A stretch of DNA of 64,000 nt from Oribacterium sp. WCC10 (GCF_900113415.1 NZ_FOPH01000008.1:62001-126000); one strand, 5' to 3'; shown: positions 32,254 through 41,976, counted from the stretch's first letter. The notes: generated by a model not told the origin, from the letters alone. Made by a program: numbers and translations.

Positions 32254-33465
32254 TTAACCTAATAGAAAATCAGCATATCCAAAGTCCCATATCGGAGATT
32301 CAAAACTGCTTTCAAGATAATCTTCTATATCATCTGCATCATAGCCCGTAAGCCGCGAAATCAAAACAATCATCTCTCTGACTGTTTCATAGCTCAAATC
32401 ATGTTCCGGATTCTCTTTCCACTTAAGATACAATGCCTGCTGAATGATAGCATATTCCATAATCATCCATTCAAACTGCATCACCATGTCCCTAAGATCC
32501 ATTCCCGGTATGAGAAGACCTGAAAAAGCTTCGGAAACAAGATAGTTTCTGAACAAAGATTCGTACTTTGATATTGAAGAAAGAAAATCAGACTTGTCAT
32601 CCTTCTTTCCCGAAGCATTTTCTTTATCAGCATACATTGACATATCGGTTTCGTTTACGTCCAGTTCTTTTGCAAGATTTCTCAGTGGACTGATGAAAGC
32701 TGTATACCTGTTTTCTGCAGCATAGTTTTCAGTCATATCAAGAAAAAGCTCATTTCGTTCCACCATGGATTCAGAAACATCACGCTCAAGTGAAGCGATG
32801 GTTGACTCAAGCTCACGAAGAACTTTAGGATCGATATAGTCAGACATGTCCTTCAAAGATTCTTTACTGTAGATATCAAGAAGAATATAGAAGGACTTTA
32901 GAAGATTGATACGATTATCACATTGTTCATCCGAAAGCAGATACATAATGAGATTTCTTGCAGCCATAAGCGTATCTTTAGTGTGCTTAAGACCTTCTGT
33001 ATCTCTATAGTTCAGCCCTTCAAAAGTAAGTATGTTACGCTCATTCCACTTATCTACAACTTCAGGGCAACAGGCTACAAGTGATTTCTCGGTACGATCA
33101 GTATATTCATGATTTTCTCTCGGAAACTCATGACAGGTTTTGGAAAGTATCTCTTCACCATGATCAATAACAAGTCTGCAAAGATGATCAGAATCAAGGA
33201 AAGGACACGTCATATCCCTGAGGAGTCCGATAACATCTGTTCCATCCTTTTTGACTATGAACTTTGAAAGACAACTGTGCTCATTGAGCCATTCAGGCAG
33301 TCTTCCGGCTTCTTTAAGTCCCTCCGGAGCATTTATGGAACGCCACCTCTTTTTTGTTTCCGGATCAACCGCGATCTTCCATTCCTGACAACATGTAAAT
33401 GAACAGGAACCGCCTATACAGTGGAAATCATCATAATAATCAGGTTTTATTACGTTTAAGGACAT
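32254..33465 (-). CDS. fliB: FliB-family (flagellin) lysine-N-methylase
   Basis: Putative methyltransferase of the FliB family, which methylates lysines of flagellin in Salmonella; 403 residues, cytoplasmic. The N-terminal cysteine cluster CIGGSCSFTCCQEW and the later CPFLDSDHLC and SKTCHEFPRE resemble the cysteine set expected to bind an Fe-S cluster in this family. The rest is helical and acidic. In Clostridia FliB homologues are often found away from flagellin genes, and none is seen next to it here. It is transcribed convergently with the secreted repeat protein. A weak ribosome binding site (AGGAAG) lies upstream of the ATG. Confidence 0.82.
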   Translation of the reverse strand: MSLNVIKPDYYDDFHCIGGSCSFTCCQEWKIAVDPETKKRWRSINAPEGLKEAGRLPEWLNEHSCLSKFIVKKDGTDVIGLLRDMTCPFLDSDHLCRLVIDHGEEILSKTCHEFPRENHEYTDRTEKSLVACCPEVVDKWNERNILTFEGLNYRDTEGLKHTKDTLMAARNLIMYLLSDEQCDNRINLLKSFYILLDIYSKESLKDMSDYIDPKVLRELESTIASLERDVSESMVERNELFLDMTENYAAENRYTAFISPLRNLAKELDVNETDMSMYADKENASGKKDDKSDFLSSISKYESLFRNYLVSEAFSGLLIPGMDLRDMVMQFEWMIMEYAIIQQALYLKWKENPEHDLSYETVREMIVLISRLTGYDADDIEDYLESSFESPIWDFGYADFLLG

Positions 33466-33545
33466 ATTTTCTTCCTTCCATTTATGAATCCAAACAGTAT
33501 GAATTCATCATAAATTTATCACATTTTTGAAGTATATACTTTATC

Positions 33546-33573
33546 AGGAAATGCAGATTAAATCAGTGTTTCC
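33546..33573 (+). repeat. Family A fragment (one hairpin module)
   Basis: A lone palindromic module: AGGAAATGCAGATTAAATC followed by AGTGTTTCC. It lies in the divergent region between fliB and the metalloprotease gene. A family B-like fragment (GTGAGTGCCAAAGCACAC) is at about 33615-33632. Confidence 0.5.
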
Positions 33574-33676
33574 CCGGTATTCGAAGATAAATCCCGGTTC
33601 AAAGAATCATGACGTGAGTGCCAAAGCACACACAAAGGTATATAATATACATATATTCAGGCAGGAGGCATACAAC

Positions 33677-34747
33677 TTGCATATTTTAGATTCTAATGAC
33701 ATCAAAAAAATCGTCCTGACAGTCACAGCCACGCTTTTTACAACATTGGCCGGCGGACTGACATCATATGCTGCCATTCCACTTGAGGATTCAGGTACAG
33801 CAGTAACATCACAGCAGATTCAGGCAGTAACATATCAGTATAATATGATTCCGGCATCCATTCGTGATGTTTATGAGAAAAGCGGTAATATCATATATTT
33901 CTTCGATAATAATCCTCTTATCGAAGATCTATTGGGTGCATATTCAGGTCAGGAGGGTCAGGAAGCCAAAATCATCCTTACCAATCGCGATTATGGCGGA
34001 GCTGAAGCCATAACTCATGAGATGGGGCATTACTTTGATGATATCTGCTTCCCTGATGAAGGAACTACTGCAAAATCGGTTGTATACCGTGGTATCAAAT
34101 TCATAATCACTCAGAACGGAAAAAAATACATTTCAGACACGGATGAGTTTAAACGTATTTTCCTGGCTGAAAAGAAGAATTCTCCTGTATCGAGTTATGA
34201 AAAGACAGATGCCAATGAATACTTTGCAGGTTCATTTGGTCTTTACTGTACAAGCCCGAGCTCACTAATGAAATACGCTCCATATACTTATGCGTATATC
34301 GATACTCTGGTTCAGCAGTTTACTCAAAACTTTCCTGCATCAGCTGAAAATATAGCTCTTACAGTGACTGTACCTGCCACTATCGATCAAATAACAGGCG
34401 GCACCACTGTTTCAGGTATTCTTATCAGCAATATTTATCAGAATGCCGCCGCAACAAGTCCTACATCAGGCACCTCAGGAACACAGCTTACCGGCAATGT
34501 CTCACAGATCTCAGGTGTCACATCCGGAGGCGTCCAATATACCGGATACACCAATGCCAATGTAGATTCCGAAGATGGTGTTGAAAAGACCGGACAAACT
34601 GTAGAAGCCGCAACTGCAGCCGCTGCAAACGGCGACGGTACAACTACAGTTGTCAATACTGATGGTTCTGTGACTACAACTACAGTCAAAACTACAGAAT
34701 ATGGAACCATGGTATCTGTCGTTACAACCTACTCATACGGTTATTGA
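33677..34747 (+). CDS. Secreted HExxH metalloprotease (anthrax lethal factor-like fold)
   Basis: Exported zinc peptidase of 356 residues. The start is taken as TTG at 33677, because AGGAGG lies 8 nt before it and the result is a textbook signal peptide (about 1-32, KKIVLTVTATLFTTLAGGLTSYA region). The catalytic motif HEMGH is at 114-118 in AITHEMGHYFDD, with a likely third ligand E181 in DANEYFAGSFGLYC, the arrangement of the anthrax lethal factor C-terminal-like (ATLF/M34) group. Residues about 225-356 form a Thr-, Ser-, Gly- and Val-rich tail without clear domains. The frame is open 50 codons upstream, but that region is a repeat fragment and promoter-like sequence. Targets are unknown. Confidence 0.75.
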   Translation: MHILDSNDIKKIVLTVTATLFTTLAGGLTSYAAIPLEDSGTAVTSQQIQAVTYQYNMIPASIRDVYEKSGNIIYFFDNNPLIEDLLGAYSGQEGQEAKIILTNRDYGGAEAITHEMGHYFDDICFPDEGTTAKSVVYRGIKFIITQNGKKYISDTDEFKRIFLAEKKNSPVSSYEKTDANEYFAGSFGLYCTSPSSLMKYAPYTYAYIDTLVQQFTQNFPASAENIALTVTVPATIDQITGGTTVSGILISNIYQNAAATSPTSGTSGTQLTGNVSQISGVTSGGVQYTGYTNANVDSEDGVEKTGQTVEAATAAAANGDGTTTVVNTDGSVTTTTVKTTEYGTMVSVVTTYSYGY

Positions 34748-34783
34748 TATGCAGTACTATGGCTTCGGTCAATAAAATATGCA

Positions 34784-35443
34784 TTATCCCATGTAGATTC
34801 CATTTGAATGTACATTGTTTATAGCATCCGAATCCATGGTGATCATAACTGTCACTATAAGTATTGTAAACAGAACAGCATGAATCAAAGGATACAGTGC
34901 TCTCCTGTTCATTCCGGGAAGATGTTTTCTCTCCCACAGGCTAAGTATAGGCAGAAAATAAGACATATATATAAACTTCTCACTGAACACAAGCCCTTCC
35001 ATCATTTCGGGTCTTGTGTTCAGATTTTTTATATCAAGATATCCGAATATGAACACCAGTGCCTCATAAATTATGAAAGTATTCATGAGATTAAATATCA
35101 GATTATTTCTAAGCACCAGAAGATGATATGCAATGGCCAGAATAGCAGGAACCGTAGCCTGAAGCCATGCAAACTTTTCTTTTTTTATATCATTTATCAG
35201 CGTACTGTTCCCTGCTGCGGATTTACCTGGAACTGTATCGGAACCTGTGGATTTTCCGGAAGTCTGATGTGTTCTTCTCCTTACAGTACGACCACATCCC
35301 GGACACTTGTCTGCATCATCAGGCACTTCACTGCCGCAATTGGTACATACTCTTAACGGCTTTATCTTCACTATTGGTGTATGACAGCAAGGACAATTCT
35401 GTGTATTATCCGATATGTCTGCACCACATCTTGGACATTTCAT
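34784..35443 (-). CDS. Double zinc-ribbon membrane protein
   Basis: A 219-residue protein of unknown function. Two zinc ribbons occupy the N-terminus, CPRCGADISDNTQNCPCCH (1-21) and CTNCGSEVPDDADKCPGCG (33-52), followed by a Ser- and Lys-rich linker (55-85) and about four hydrophobic helices (95-205). Proteins of this layout are widespread in Clostridia, where the ribbons lie on the cytoplasmic face. GAGGTG lies 7 nt before the ATG. It ends 36 bp from the stop of the metalloprotease gene, in convergent arrangement with no obvious terminator in between. Confidence 0.8.
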   Translation of the reverse strand: MKCPRCGADISDNTQNCPCCHTPIVKIKPLRVCTNCGSEVPDDADKCPGCGRTVRRRTHQTSGKSTGSDTVPGKSAAGNSTLINDIKKEKFAWLQATVPAILAIAYHLLVLRNNLIFNLMNTFIIYEALVFIFGYLDIKNLNTRPEMMEGLVFSEKFIYMSYFLPILSLWERKHLPGMNRRALYPLIHAVLFTILIVTVMITMDSDAINNVHSNGIYMG

Positions 35444-35564
35444 ATTTCACCTCAAAATTTCAAATAGATATATGTTTATAATGATGCGAGCATCTATGCT
35501 TCTCACATCATATCATTATACACAGAGACACCGAAAGGACATAGAATTTATTTTAGAGAAACGC

Positions 35565-35684
35565 TGATTATAGCCTTACCATGGCCGGATTATCTATGCG
35601 AAGCATCAATTTCCTTTGGAAATCCGTGCCCCGACGTAAGAAAGTCTAAGGAAACACTGATATACTCAGATTTTTCTTAGAGCT
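35565..35684 (+). repeat. Family A dispersed element, forward full copy
   Basis: AGAGAAACGCTGATTATAG start, CTATGCGAAGCATCAA centre, CGTGCCCCGACG core (the GGAG part is changed to TAAGAA), and CTAAGGAAACACTGATATAC end. The gap 35444-35821 also holds the flavoprotein terminator and no gene. Confidence 0.85.
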
Positions 35685-35740
35685 TCAATAAATCACCATC
35701 ATTTAACTCTATTTCACTTTATAATCCTGAGTACAGAAAA

Positions 35741-35766
35741 AGGAGCGATCCTTTCGGAACGCTCCT
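35741..35766 (-). terminator. Terminator of the doubly FMN-binding flavoprotein gene
   Basis: AGGAGCG / CGCTCCT stem with inner TCC/GGA pairs and a GAAA loop on the minus strand, then TTTTT. Confidence 0.85.
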
Positions 35767-35821
35767 AATATTTTAATCAGTGCTTTAATGAATCTAATTC
35801 AATTGAATATAGAATACTTGA

Positions 35822-38392
35822 TTATTTGTTATCTGCTGTAGCAGCCTTTGCAGCTGTACGTCCGGAAACGAAGATTTCAGTGATAGCGTTACCGCCTAGA
35901 CGGTTACCACCGTGGATTCCTCCGGTTACCTCACCTGCTGCGTAGAGACCCTTGATAACATTGCCGTCCTTATCAAGAACATGACGATCAACGTCAACAG
36001 ATACACCACCCATTGTATGGTGAGTTGATGGAGCCATGAGACGTACACGAAGCTTAGCGTCATCAAGGTTGTATGTATCAGCCTTGTATGAACCGTCATC
36101 GTTCTTCTCCGCATCACCGATAAGTGCTGAGAACTGCTTCTTTGTAACATCCTTAGGCTGCTTACCGTTCATAATAGCCTGATCGTAATCCTTGATTGTC
36201 TCGATAACAGCATCAGCATCAGTATCAAAACCAATCTCCTTGAAGAGATCAGCAAGCTCACCGATTGTTCTTACATACTGTCTGCCCTCAACGTCCTCAT
36301 CCTTATATGGATATGGTCCCGGGATAGGAACTGCTGCGTTTGCAATCTCGATGAATACGCCCTTATGGCCTTTCCACTCGATACCATTCTTGAACTCACC
36401 AAGAGAAAGAACGTCACGCTCTGAAGTCTCATCTACGAAACGGTTGCCTGTTGTAGGATTGATGTAGATAGCATAATCTCCGCCACCGAATGCAAGATCA
36501 CCATCATCTACCCATGAAATAGGCATAAGCTGTGTAAAGCCCTCACCGGTTGTTGCAGCACCTGCTGCCTCTGCCATCTTGATACCATCACCCTGAAGTG
36601 ATGAACGGTTTGTTGTCTCAATGTTGTCATTGAGGAACTCACTTGACCAGTACTTGTTTGTCTCAACAACCTTTGAAATGTTAGCTGCGAAACCACCTGT
36701 TGCAAGGATAACACCCTTAGTTGCGTGAGCGGTTACAGGTGTACCATCGTACATTGTAGCCTTAACGCCTGTTACACGACCGTCTTCAACGATAAGCTCA
36801 TCAGCTGTTGTACGTGTCATGATCTTGTTAGCTTCGTTGGCATTCTTAAATGATGTCATAGGAGCCATGAAATATGTTCCCCATCTTCCGCCGTACTCTT
36901 CAGGAGTTCCATCGCCATCAGCATCTACGTTGGCGCCGATGAACTGATTCTCTCTGTACCAGAGTGCACCGATAAGTGTAGGCTGTGTATCCTCAACAAA
37001 TGTTGAACCCATAGACTCAAGCCATGGCTTGATATCCTGACCATCTGTGATGAACTGTGAAACGAGATCTACATTACCATAGATCCACTCTGACTTGTCA
37101 GCACTCTGACGAAGTCCGCCATAGTATGTCTGGAAGATATGAAGGTTCAGAGTTGAGAAAAGTGTAAGATCAGACTCAGGTGTTCCTGCATCAAGCTTAG
37201 GCTGTGCCCAATCAAGATATGCCTTGATCTCCTTCTTGAGAGCCTGGAGTGTTGGAAGATAATCCTTAACAACACCATGCTTTGAAAGCTCTTCGATATC
37301 GCCGGCTACATACTCGTGATCCTTGTAGTAATCAGCATCAAACTCGTCCTCTGACCAGTTAAGGATAGTCTTTAATTCATCGATACATCCCTGAACTGAC
37401 TTAACCTTATTGTACTCATTGCCGTCGAAGCCCTTGCCTGTAGTTGCATCAGGATTCTTCTCATCCCATACGAGATAAGGCATAACTGACTGATACTGAC
37501 CACCGGATACAAGTGTATTACCACCGACTTCGGCATTCTTCTCAATAACGAGAACTGTATTGCCATCCTGAGCTGCCTGAGCTGCTGCAGAGATACCTGC
37601 TCCACCTGCACCTACAACAACTACATCATAGGTCTCTTCGACAGCATCCTGAGCCTTAACCTCAACAGTGTTGGATGTAAATGCATCCTTGTTTGTTACA
37701 CCTGCCTGGTCAGCTGCATCATTAACAGCTTCCTTGATGGCTCTTGATGAGAATGTAGCGCCGGAAACACCGTCAACACCTGTTCCGTTTGCTGCGATGA
37801 TATCATCTACAAGGATACCGAATGCAACATCACCAACATGCTCTGTTTCCTTTGATTCCTTAACCTCGATGGCTGTGATATTCTTGTCATCGAATGTAAC
37901 GTCAACAGTTACTTCTCCGTTGTAACCTGTTCCCTTACCTGTGTAAGTACCTGCTGTGAATGCAAGCTCTGCATCGTTAGAAGCAGCCTGACCTGTCTTT
38001 GCAGCCTCGATAGCCTTTGCTGCAGCTGCCTTAACACCGTTTGATGTCAATGTAGCGCCGGAAACACCATCGATTTCTGCTGACTGTGCATTCTTGATCT
38101 GATTTGCAAGTTCCTCAAGAGCAGCTCCACCTACTGTAGGTGTCTCATCATTGCCCTCGATTTCAACTCCTGTGATGTCGGTATCTGTCACTGTTACAGT
38201 AACGGTTACCTTTCCTCCGAAGCCCTGATCTGAACCGGAATATGTACCCGGAACAAAGTTTCCTGATGCTGCAGGAGCTTCAGTAGCTGCAGCAGTTGAT
38301 GCAGCTGTAGTCTCAGCAGCCTGCTGTGATGCGCAGGCGGTCATTGATGCCACAAGACCTACAGCCATTGCCCCCTTAAGAAATTTTTTCAT
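35822..38392 (-). CDS. Extracellular flavoprotein reductase with two FMN-binding domains
   Basis: Lipoprotein of 856 residues, signal peptide 1-19 and lipid-attached C20 (SMTAC). It contains two successive FMN_bind domains (about 45-130 and 145-228), each with the flavinylation motif SGAT (111-114 and 210-213) where ApbE would attach FMN to Thr. From 255 it is an FAD-binding reductase of the fumarate/urocanate reductase type with GAGGAG (261-266), an HHTMGG catalytic segment and HGGNRLGG near the end. Such proteins reduce unsaturated acids outside the membrane with electrons from a membrane carrier. The substrate cannot be read from sequence. AGGAGG precedes the ATG. A paralogue with one FMN domain is at 59389. 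Confidence 0.92.
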   Translation of the reverse strand: MKKFLKGAMAVGLVASMTACASQQAAETTAASTAAATEAPAASGNFVPGTYSGSDQGFGGKVTVTVTVTDTDITGVEIEGNDETPTVGGAALEELANQIKNAQSAEIDGVSGATLTSNGVKAAAAKAIEAAKTGQAASNDAELAFTAGTYTGKGTGYNGEVTVDVTFDDKNITAIEVKESKETEHVGDVAFGILVDDIIAANGTGVDGVSGATFSSRAIKEAVNDAADQAGVTNKDAFTSNTVEVKAQDAVEETYDVVVVGAGGAGISAAAQAAQDGNTVLVIEKNAEVGGNTLVSGGQYQSVMPYLVWDEKNPDATTGKGFDGNEYNKVKSVQGCIDELKTILNWSEDEFDADYYKDHEYVAGDIEELSKHGVVKDYLPTLQALKKEIKAYLDWAQPKLDAGTPESDLTLFSTLNLHIFQTYYGGLRQSADKSEWIYGNVDLVSQFITDGQDIKPWLESMGSTFVEDTQPTLIGALWYRENQFIGANVDADGDGTPEEYGGRWGTYFMAPMTSFKNANEANKIMTRTTADELIVEDGRVTGVKATMYDGTPVTAHATKGVILATGGFAANISKVVETNKYWSSEFLNDNIETTNRSSLQGDGIKMAEAAGAATTGEGFTQLMPISWVDDGDLAFGGGDYAIYINPTTGNRFVDETSERDVLSLGEFKNGIEWKGHKGVFIEIANAAVPIPGPYPYKDEDVEGRQYVRTIGELADLFKEIGFDTDADAVIETIKDYDQAIMNGKQPKDVTKKQFSALIGDAEKNDDGSYKADTYNLDDAKLRVRLMAPSTHHTMGGVSVDVDRHVLDKDGNVIKGLYAAGEVTGGIHGGNRLGGNAITEIFVSGRTAAKAATADNK

Positions 38393-38430
38393 TTTGCCTC
38401 CTAATTAAAGCACCTGTAAAATACTAATAT

Positions 38431-38460
38431 ATTATAAGCATAGTTAACAACAAAAGACAA
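38431..38460 (-). promoter_or_regulatory. Candidate promoter of the doubly FMN-binding flavoprotein gene
   Basis: Minus-strand -10 TATAAT (38431-38436) and -35 TTGTCT (38455-38460), 18-bp spacer. The gap 38393-38778 otherwise holds only the terminator of the next gene. Confidence 0.5.
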
Positions 38461-38663
38461 ACCGAAAGCGGTTACAAATGAGCTTAAAAATGTAAAATGT
38501 TAACAATGTATCATTTTTATGCATAAATCGCAGCCGTAATTAGACACATTAGCATATTTTTGGTGCATATATCACAAATTCCATCAATATTGGAGATTAA
38601 TCCGTCCTCAATAATTCAATGAAAAGTAGATGATAATGTATTACCCACTTTCTTCAACAAACA

Positions 38664-38710
38664 AAAAAGCTTTCAAACGAAAGGATAAATCCTTTCATTG
38701 AAAGCTTTTT
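38664..38710 (-). terminator. Terminator of the NusG-II gene, likely bidirectional
   Basis: Arms AAAAAGCTTTCAA / TTGAAAGCTTTTT with inner GAAAGGA / TCCTTTC pairs and A- and T-tracts on both sides. Confidence 0.88.
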
Positions 38711-38778
38711 AATATCAGTATGAGGGTCATAGTATATTGGCCACTTATATGTTACCGTCATGAACAGGTGACAGAAAC

Positions 38779-39231
38779 TCATTCAACCACAATGATGAGT
38801 CCATGCGGAAGGCATGTTATCGGAAAATCATAGTTTGATCCGCTGATCTTTCCTATAGAAACGCAAACCTGATTACTACAGTTTGACTGAACTACGGATA
38901 CTGCATTGTCCTTGACCTGCATAAGATTTATGTGATGTTTTGTTTCAAGGGCTTCATCTCCCATTGACTCAAGGGTTGTATCCATAGGAACCTCTGAAAC
39001 TACACCATCCTTAATCATGTACATGGCATCCTTATCAAGAGGTGCTCTGAATATCTCTCTGTCAACGTACTGTACAACCACCTGAAGCTGTGGCTCTGCC
39101 TCTGCTTCTGATTCCTTCTGTTTCTGTGTATTATAGCGACTGTAGGCCGAAAGGCCAAAAGCCGCAACGATGATAAGCAGTATAACTGCTATTACGATAA
39201 TGTTTCTCTTCTTACTTATATTTTCCTGCAT
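38779..39231 (-). CDS. NusG domain II-containing membrane protein
   Basis: Short membrane-anchored protein of 150 residues: cytoplasmic tip, one membrane helix (about 10-30) and an extracytoplasmic NusG_II domain (about 45-150) with the cysteine signature QSNCSNQVCVSIGKI and ITCLPHGLIIVV. In Clostridia this domain is commonly found near FMN-binding or electron-transfer proteins (with Gx-type transporters), so a redox role is inferred. CGGAG lies 7 nt before the ATG. It follows a methyltransferase-like gene by 27 nt and the doubly FMN-binding flavoprotein gene lies downstream after a terminator. Confidence 0.82.
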   Translation of the reverse strand: MQENISKKRNIIVIAVILLIIVAAFGLSAYSRYNTQKQKESEAEAEPQLQVVVQYVDREIFRAPLDKDAMYMIKDGVVSEVPMDTTLESMGDEALETKHHINLMQVKDNAVSVVQSNCSNQVCVSIGKISGSNYDFPITCLPHGLIIVVE

Positions 39232-39258
39232 TTTTAACTCCGTAATAAAATTTTAGTG

Positions 39259-40188
39259 TCATATTAACACAATATCCTGAATAAGCATAATATATTTTCT
39301 ACCCTGTTCCGGAAAAAAAGGCCATTCAAGAGTAGACTCTGTCAGTGAGATACTTCCTCCGGTATATCTTGTACGAATGTCCCTTATACATTGCCAGGCT
39401 CCCTCCACAGGATTCATGGGATCATATTCTGATGCAAGAAGTATACGCTTCCTTGCAGAATTTGAAATGGCAGTGTTGAGAAGGGGAATCAATCTGTCAT
39501 CCACTTCTCGAATATGGTCATGAAACGGATCAGGATTTACTATTCTGCCGCTAAAAAGCTGTTCTGAAATATTACCTGCAAGTATATGCCAACAGTAGGA
39601 AATCATACTGAAAAGCTGACTGTGAAGGCCGGCTGCAATAATTGTATCGTAATGTTTTTCCGGAAGCACTGTCTCGAAATCAGTGAGATCCCTGTACATA
39701 AAGTTTTCAATCAACTGAAACTCCGAAAGAGATCTTGCTATAAACTCCCCTTCCGTAAGTGAATGACCTTTTTCGATAATGTACATATAAAGCCGGTTAA
39801 AAAAATGAGTGACCATCTCTTCAGTTATACCGGAGACAGACATTAGCTTAATATCTATCCGGGAATCATGCGCCTTGTTCTGACGATTCAGCCCGGCAGT
39901 TATACTCTTCGTATCTATGTCTATAAGATCAATATGATCAAATGCTTCTGAAAGCCTGTTTATATCAAGATCATTGCAAGGACCGGCACCAAGAACAGCA
40001 AGCGTTCCCTTAGATCCTTCTTCAGGTCTTTTACTATCAACCCGGTCAACTGACTGATTCGGCATCTTCCTGGCATTTTTCGTCGCAAGAACACAAGCTG
40101 TAAGCTCTTCACGATATGTTCTCCAGTTTTCGTATGCATCCGGTATGCTGAATTCCTGTTTTATACTATCAAAAATATTCATAGACAT
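39259..40188 (-). CDS. Uncharacterised protein with methyltransferase-like Rossmann motif
   Basis: A 309-residue cytoplasmic protein I do not recognise with confidence. Around residues 62-100 it has TLAVLGAGPCNDLDI followed by FDHIDLIDID, which resemble motif I (GxGxxx) and the acidic residue at the end of strand two in S-adenosylmethionine-dependent methyltransferases. A later YDTIIAAGLHSQLFSMI could be the motif IV region. The rest is helical, ending in WPFFPEQGRKYIMLIQD. No ribosome binding site better than A-rich sequence is visible; a second Met is at residue 3. It lies 27 nt before the NusG-II gene, so the two are probably co-transcribed. The function is unknown. Confidence 0.6.
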   Translation of the reverse strand: MSMNIFDSIKQEFSIPDAYENWRTYREELTACVLATKNARKMPNQSVDRVDSKRPEEGSKGTLAVLGAGPCNDLDINRLSEAFDHIDLIDIDTKSITAGLNRQNKAHDSRIDIKLMSVSGITEEMVTHFFNRLYMYIIEKGHSLTEGEFIARSLSEFQLIENFMYRDLTDFETVLPEKHYDTIIAAGLHSQLFSMISYCWHILAGNISEQLFSGRIVNPDPFHDHIREVDDRLIPLLNTAISNSARKRILLASEYDPMNPVEGAWQCIRDIRTRYTGGSISLTESTLEWPFFPEQGRKYIMLIQDIVLI

Positions 40189-40245
40189 ATTGTAGTCGAC
40201 TTTACAAAAAAATAAAGATTAAAAACACATCCATAACAGTCAAAA

Positions 40246-40285
40246 AAGCACTGTTGTTACCGAATATAACGGTTCAACAGTGCTT
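40246..40285 (-). terminator. Terminator of the AgcS gene
   Basis: Arms AAGCACTGTTG / CAACAGTGCTT with inner ACCG/CGGT pairs, followed by TTTTTTG on the minus strand. The adjacent 40300-40380 has family B-like debris (TTAGTGTCAAAAACA). Confidence 0.9.
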
Positions 40286-40394
40286 AAATGTCCTACTAAA
40301 AAGTTAGTGTCAAAAACAATTTCACCAATAGATCAGCCACACAACATTTACCACTCGCTCATTGGCAAAAATATACTTTTCAGGAATATACCAC

Positions 40395-41807
40395 TTATAC
40401 TACATTTCGAAGTTTTATTTCCTGTTTCTTCTTGAGATGCCTTTTCTCGTAGTCGTTGAGTGAACGAACGGCTTCTTTTGAAAGAGGTATAAGCGCAATG
40501 AGATTGAATATAGTCATAAGACCTATACCTACATCTCCGAGATCCCATACGAAGGTGTATGCCGCAAGACAGCCTATAAAAAGGTTAACCAGTGAAAGCG
40601 CTTTGTATACGGTTTGTGAAGTCCAGTTATCTCCGAAAACATAAGCAACATTTGACCTTGCATAGAAAAGTATGCCGAGGAAAGTTGAAAAGCAGAAAAG
40701 CCAAAGTGTTACTGCAATAAATATCACTCCTGCTTCTCCGAAGTGATATCTCATTGCTGCCTGAAGAAGATCCATGCCGCTTAATCCGGCTGTAAAATCT
40801 TCAGGTGCAAGAAGCATCACAAATGCTGTACAGCTGCAGATGATAATGGTATCAATAAAAACTCCCAACGCCTGCAGGAGACCCGACTTTACAGGATGAT
40901 CAACATCCGCACTGGCTGAAGCGCAAGGTGCAGAACCTGAACCTGCTTCATTGGAGAAAAGTCCTCTCTTGACTCCGTTCATGAGAACAGAACCGAATCC
41001 TCCGGCCAAAGCCTGACGTACTCCGAAGGCTTCAGAGAATATACGTGAGAAAACCTGCGGCAAAGATGAAAAATTATTGATAATCACAAACAGAGTAAGG
41101 AAAATATAGAATCCTGCCATAACAGGAACTATAACATCCAGAACCTTAACTGTAACATTCTTCTTGAGAACTATATATGCTCCCGGGATGCAAAGTAAGA
41201 TAGCCGTATAAAGCGGCGGTACATTGAATGCATTGTTGAGTGCTGAGGAAACAGAATTACCGATAACCTGACTTATACCACACCAGCAAAGAAGTCCGGA
41301 AAGTGCAAACAGCACAGCCATGATACTTTTCTTCTTTTTGCCTGCAAAAAGGTGATGAATATAATATGCAGGACCTCCTCTGTATCCGCCGTATAGAGGA
41401 TCTTCTTCTTTATACATTTGGGCGAGAGTTGCTTCAACAAAGGCTGTGGCAGATCCTATGATTGCAGTAACCCACATCCAGAATATGGCACCTGCTCCGC
41501 CTGCTGAAACTGCAGCCACTACACCCACAAGATTGCCCATTCCGACACGGGTTGCCGTTGAAACAATCAATGTCTCAAGTCCTGAAACACTGCTCTTCTT
41601 TTCAGGATCCACATCCTTTTCAGCTGCCACTCTTATCATCTCCGGAAGTAAACGTATAGGCAGAAATCCGGTTATGATCATGCAGAAAAGCCCTGCCGGT
41701 ATGAGAAGCATGATAAGAAGTGAAAGGCCGAGAGAAGAACCTCCCGGAAGAGGGATATTGACTAAATCTCCCCAAAGAAAATTGTAAATAAGTTGAAATA
41801 ACTGCAT
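40395..41807 (-). CDS. AgcS-family sodium:alanine/glycine symporter
   Basis: Sodium-driven amino acid carrier with about eleven membrane helices in 470 residues. Family segments include GLETLIVSTATRVGMGNLVG, a related GGAGAIFWMWVTAIIGSATAF, YGGYRGGPAYYI and the C-terminal GLFSNEAGSGSAPCASASA motif that forms part of the substrate site. All appear intact. The start at 41807 (MQLFQLIYN) has AAGGA upstream; a TTG ten codons earlier is less likely. Alanine or glycine is the usual substrate of the family. Single-gene unit with promoter and terminator. Confidence 0.93.
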   Translation of the reverse strand: MQLFQLIYNFLWGDLVNIPLPGGSSLGLSLLIMLLIPAGLFCMIITGFLPIRLLPEMIRVAAEKDVDPEKKSSVSGLETLIVSTATRVGMGNLVGVVAAVSAGGAGAIFWMWVTAIIGSATAFVEATLAQMYKEEDPLYGGYRGGPAYYIHHLFAGKKKKSIMAVLFALSGLLCWCGISQVIGNSVSSALNNAFNVPPLYTAILLCIPGAYIVLKKNVTVKVLDVIVPVMAGFYIFLTLFVIINNFSSLPQVFSRIFSEAFGVRQALAGGFGSVLMNGVKRGLFSNEAGSGSAPCASASADVDHPVKSGLLQALGVFIDTIIICSCTAFVMLLAPEDFTAGLSGMDLLQAAMRYHFGEAGVIFIAVTLWLFCFSTFLGILFYARSNVAYVFGDNWTSQTVYKALSLVNLFIGCLAAYTFVWDLGDVGIGLMTIFNLIALIPLSKEAVRSLNDYEKRHLKKKQEIKLRNVV

Positions 41808-41845
41808 ATTATAAAAACCATTCCTTATAGTAATCAACTCATTGA

Positions 41846-41874
41846 ATTATACACTAGTACTTTAAAAAAGCAAA
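41846..41874 (-). promoter_or_regulatory. Candidate promoter of the AgcS gene
   Basis: Minus-strand -10 TATAAT (41846-41851) and a -35 TTTGCT (41869-41874), 17-bp spacer; the leader would be about 30 nt. Confidence 0.45.
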
Positions 41875-41976
41875 GTGTAACAGTGTAAAGTGTGTATGTG
41901 ATTCATGTATTAGATTTAATGCACATCATAAATATAATTAATTGATTAATTCCATTCTTCTGAAAACAGGACTGAA

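Noticed and set aside
34438-34710. Val/Thr-rich 90-residue frame antisense to the metalloprotease tail
   Set aside because: It mirrors the repetitive Thr codons of the coding strand and has no binding site.
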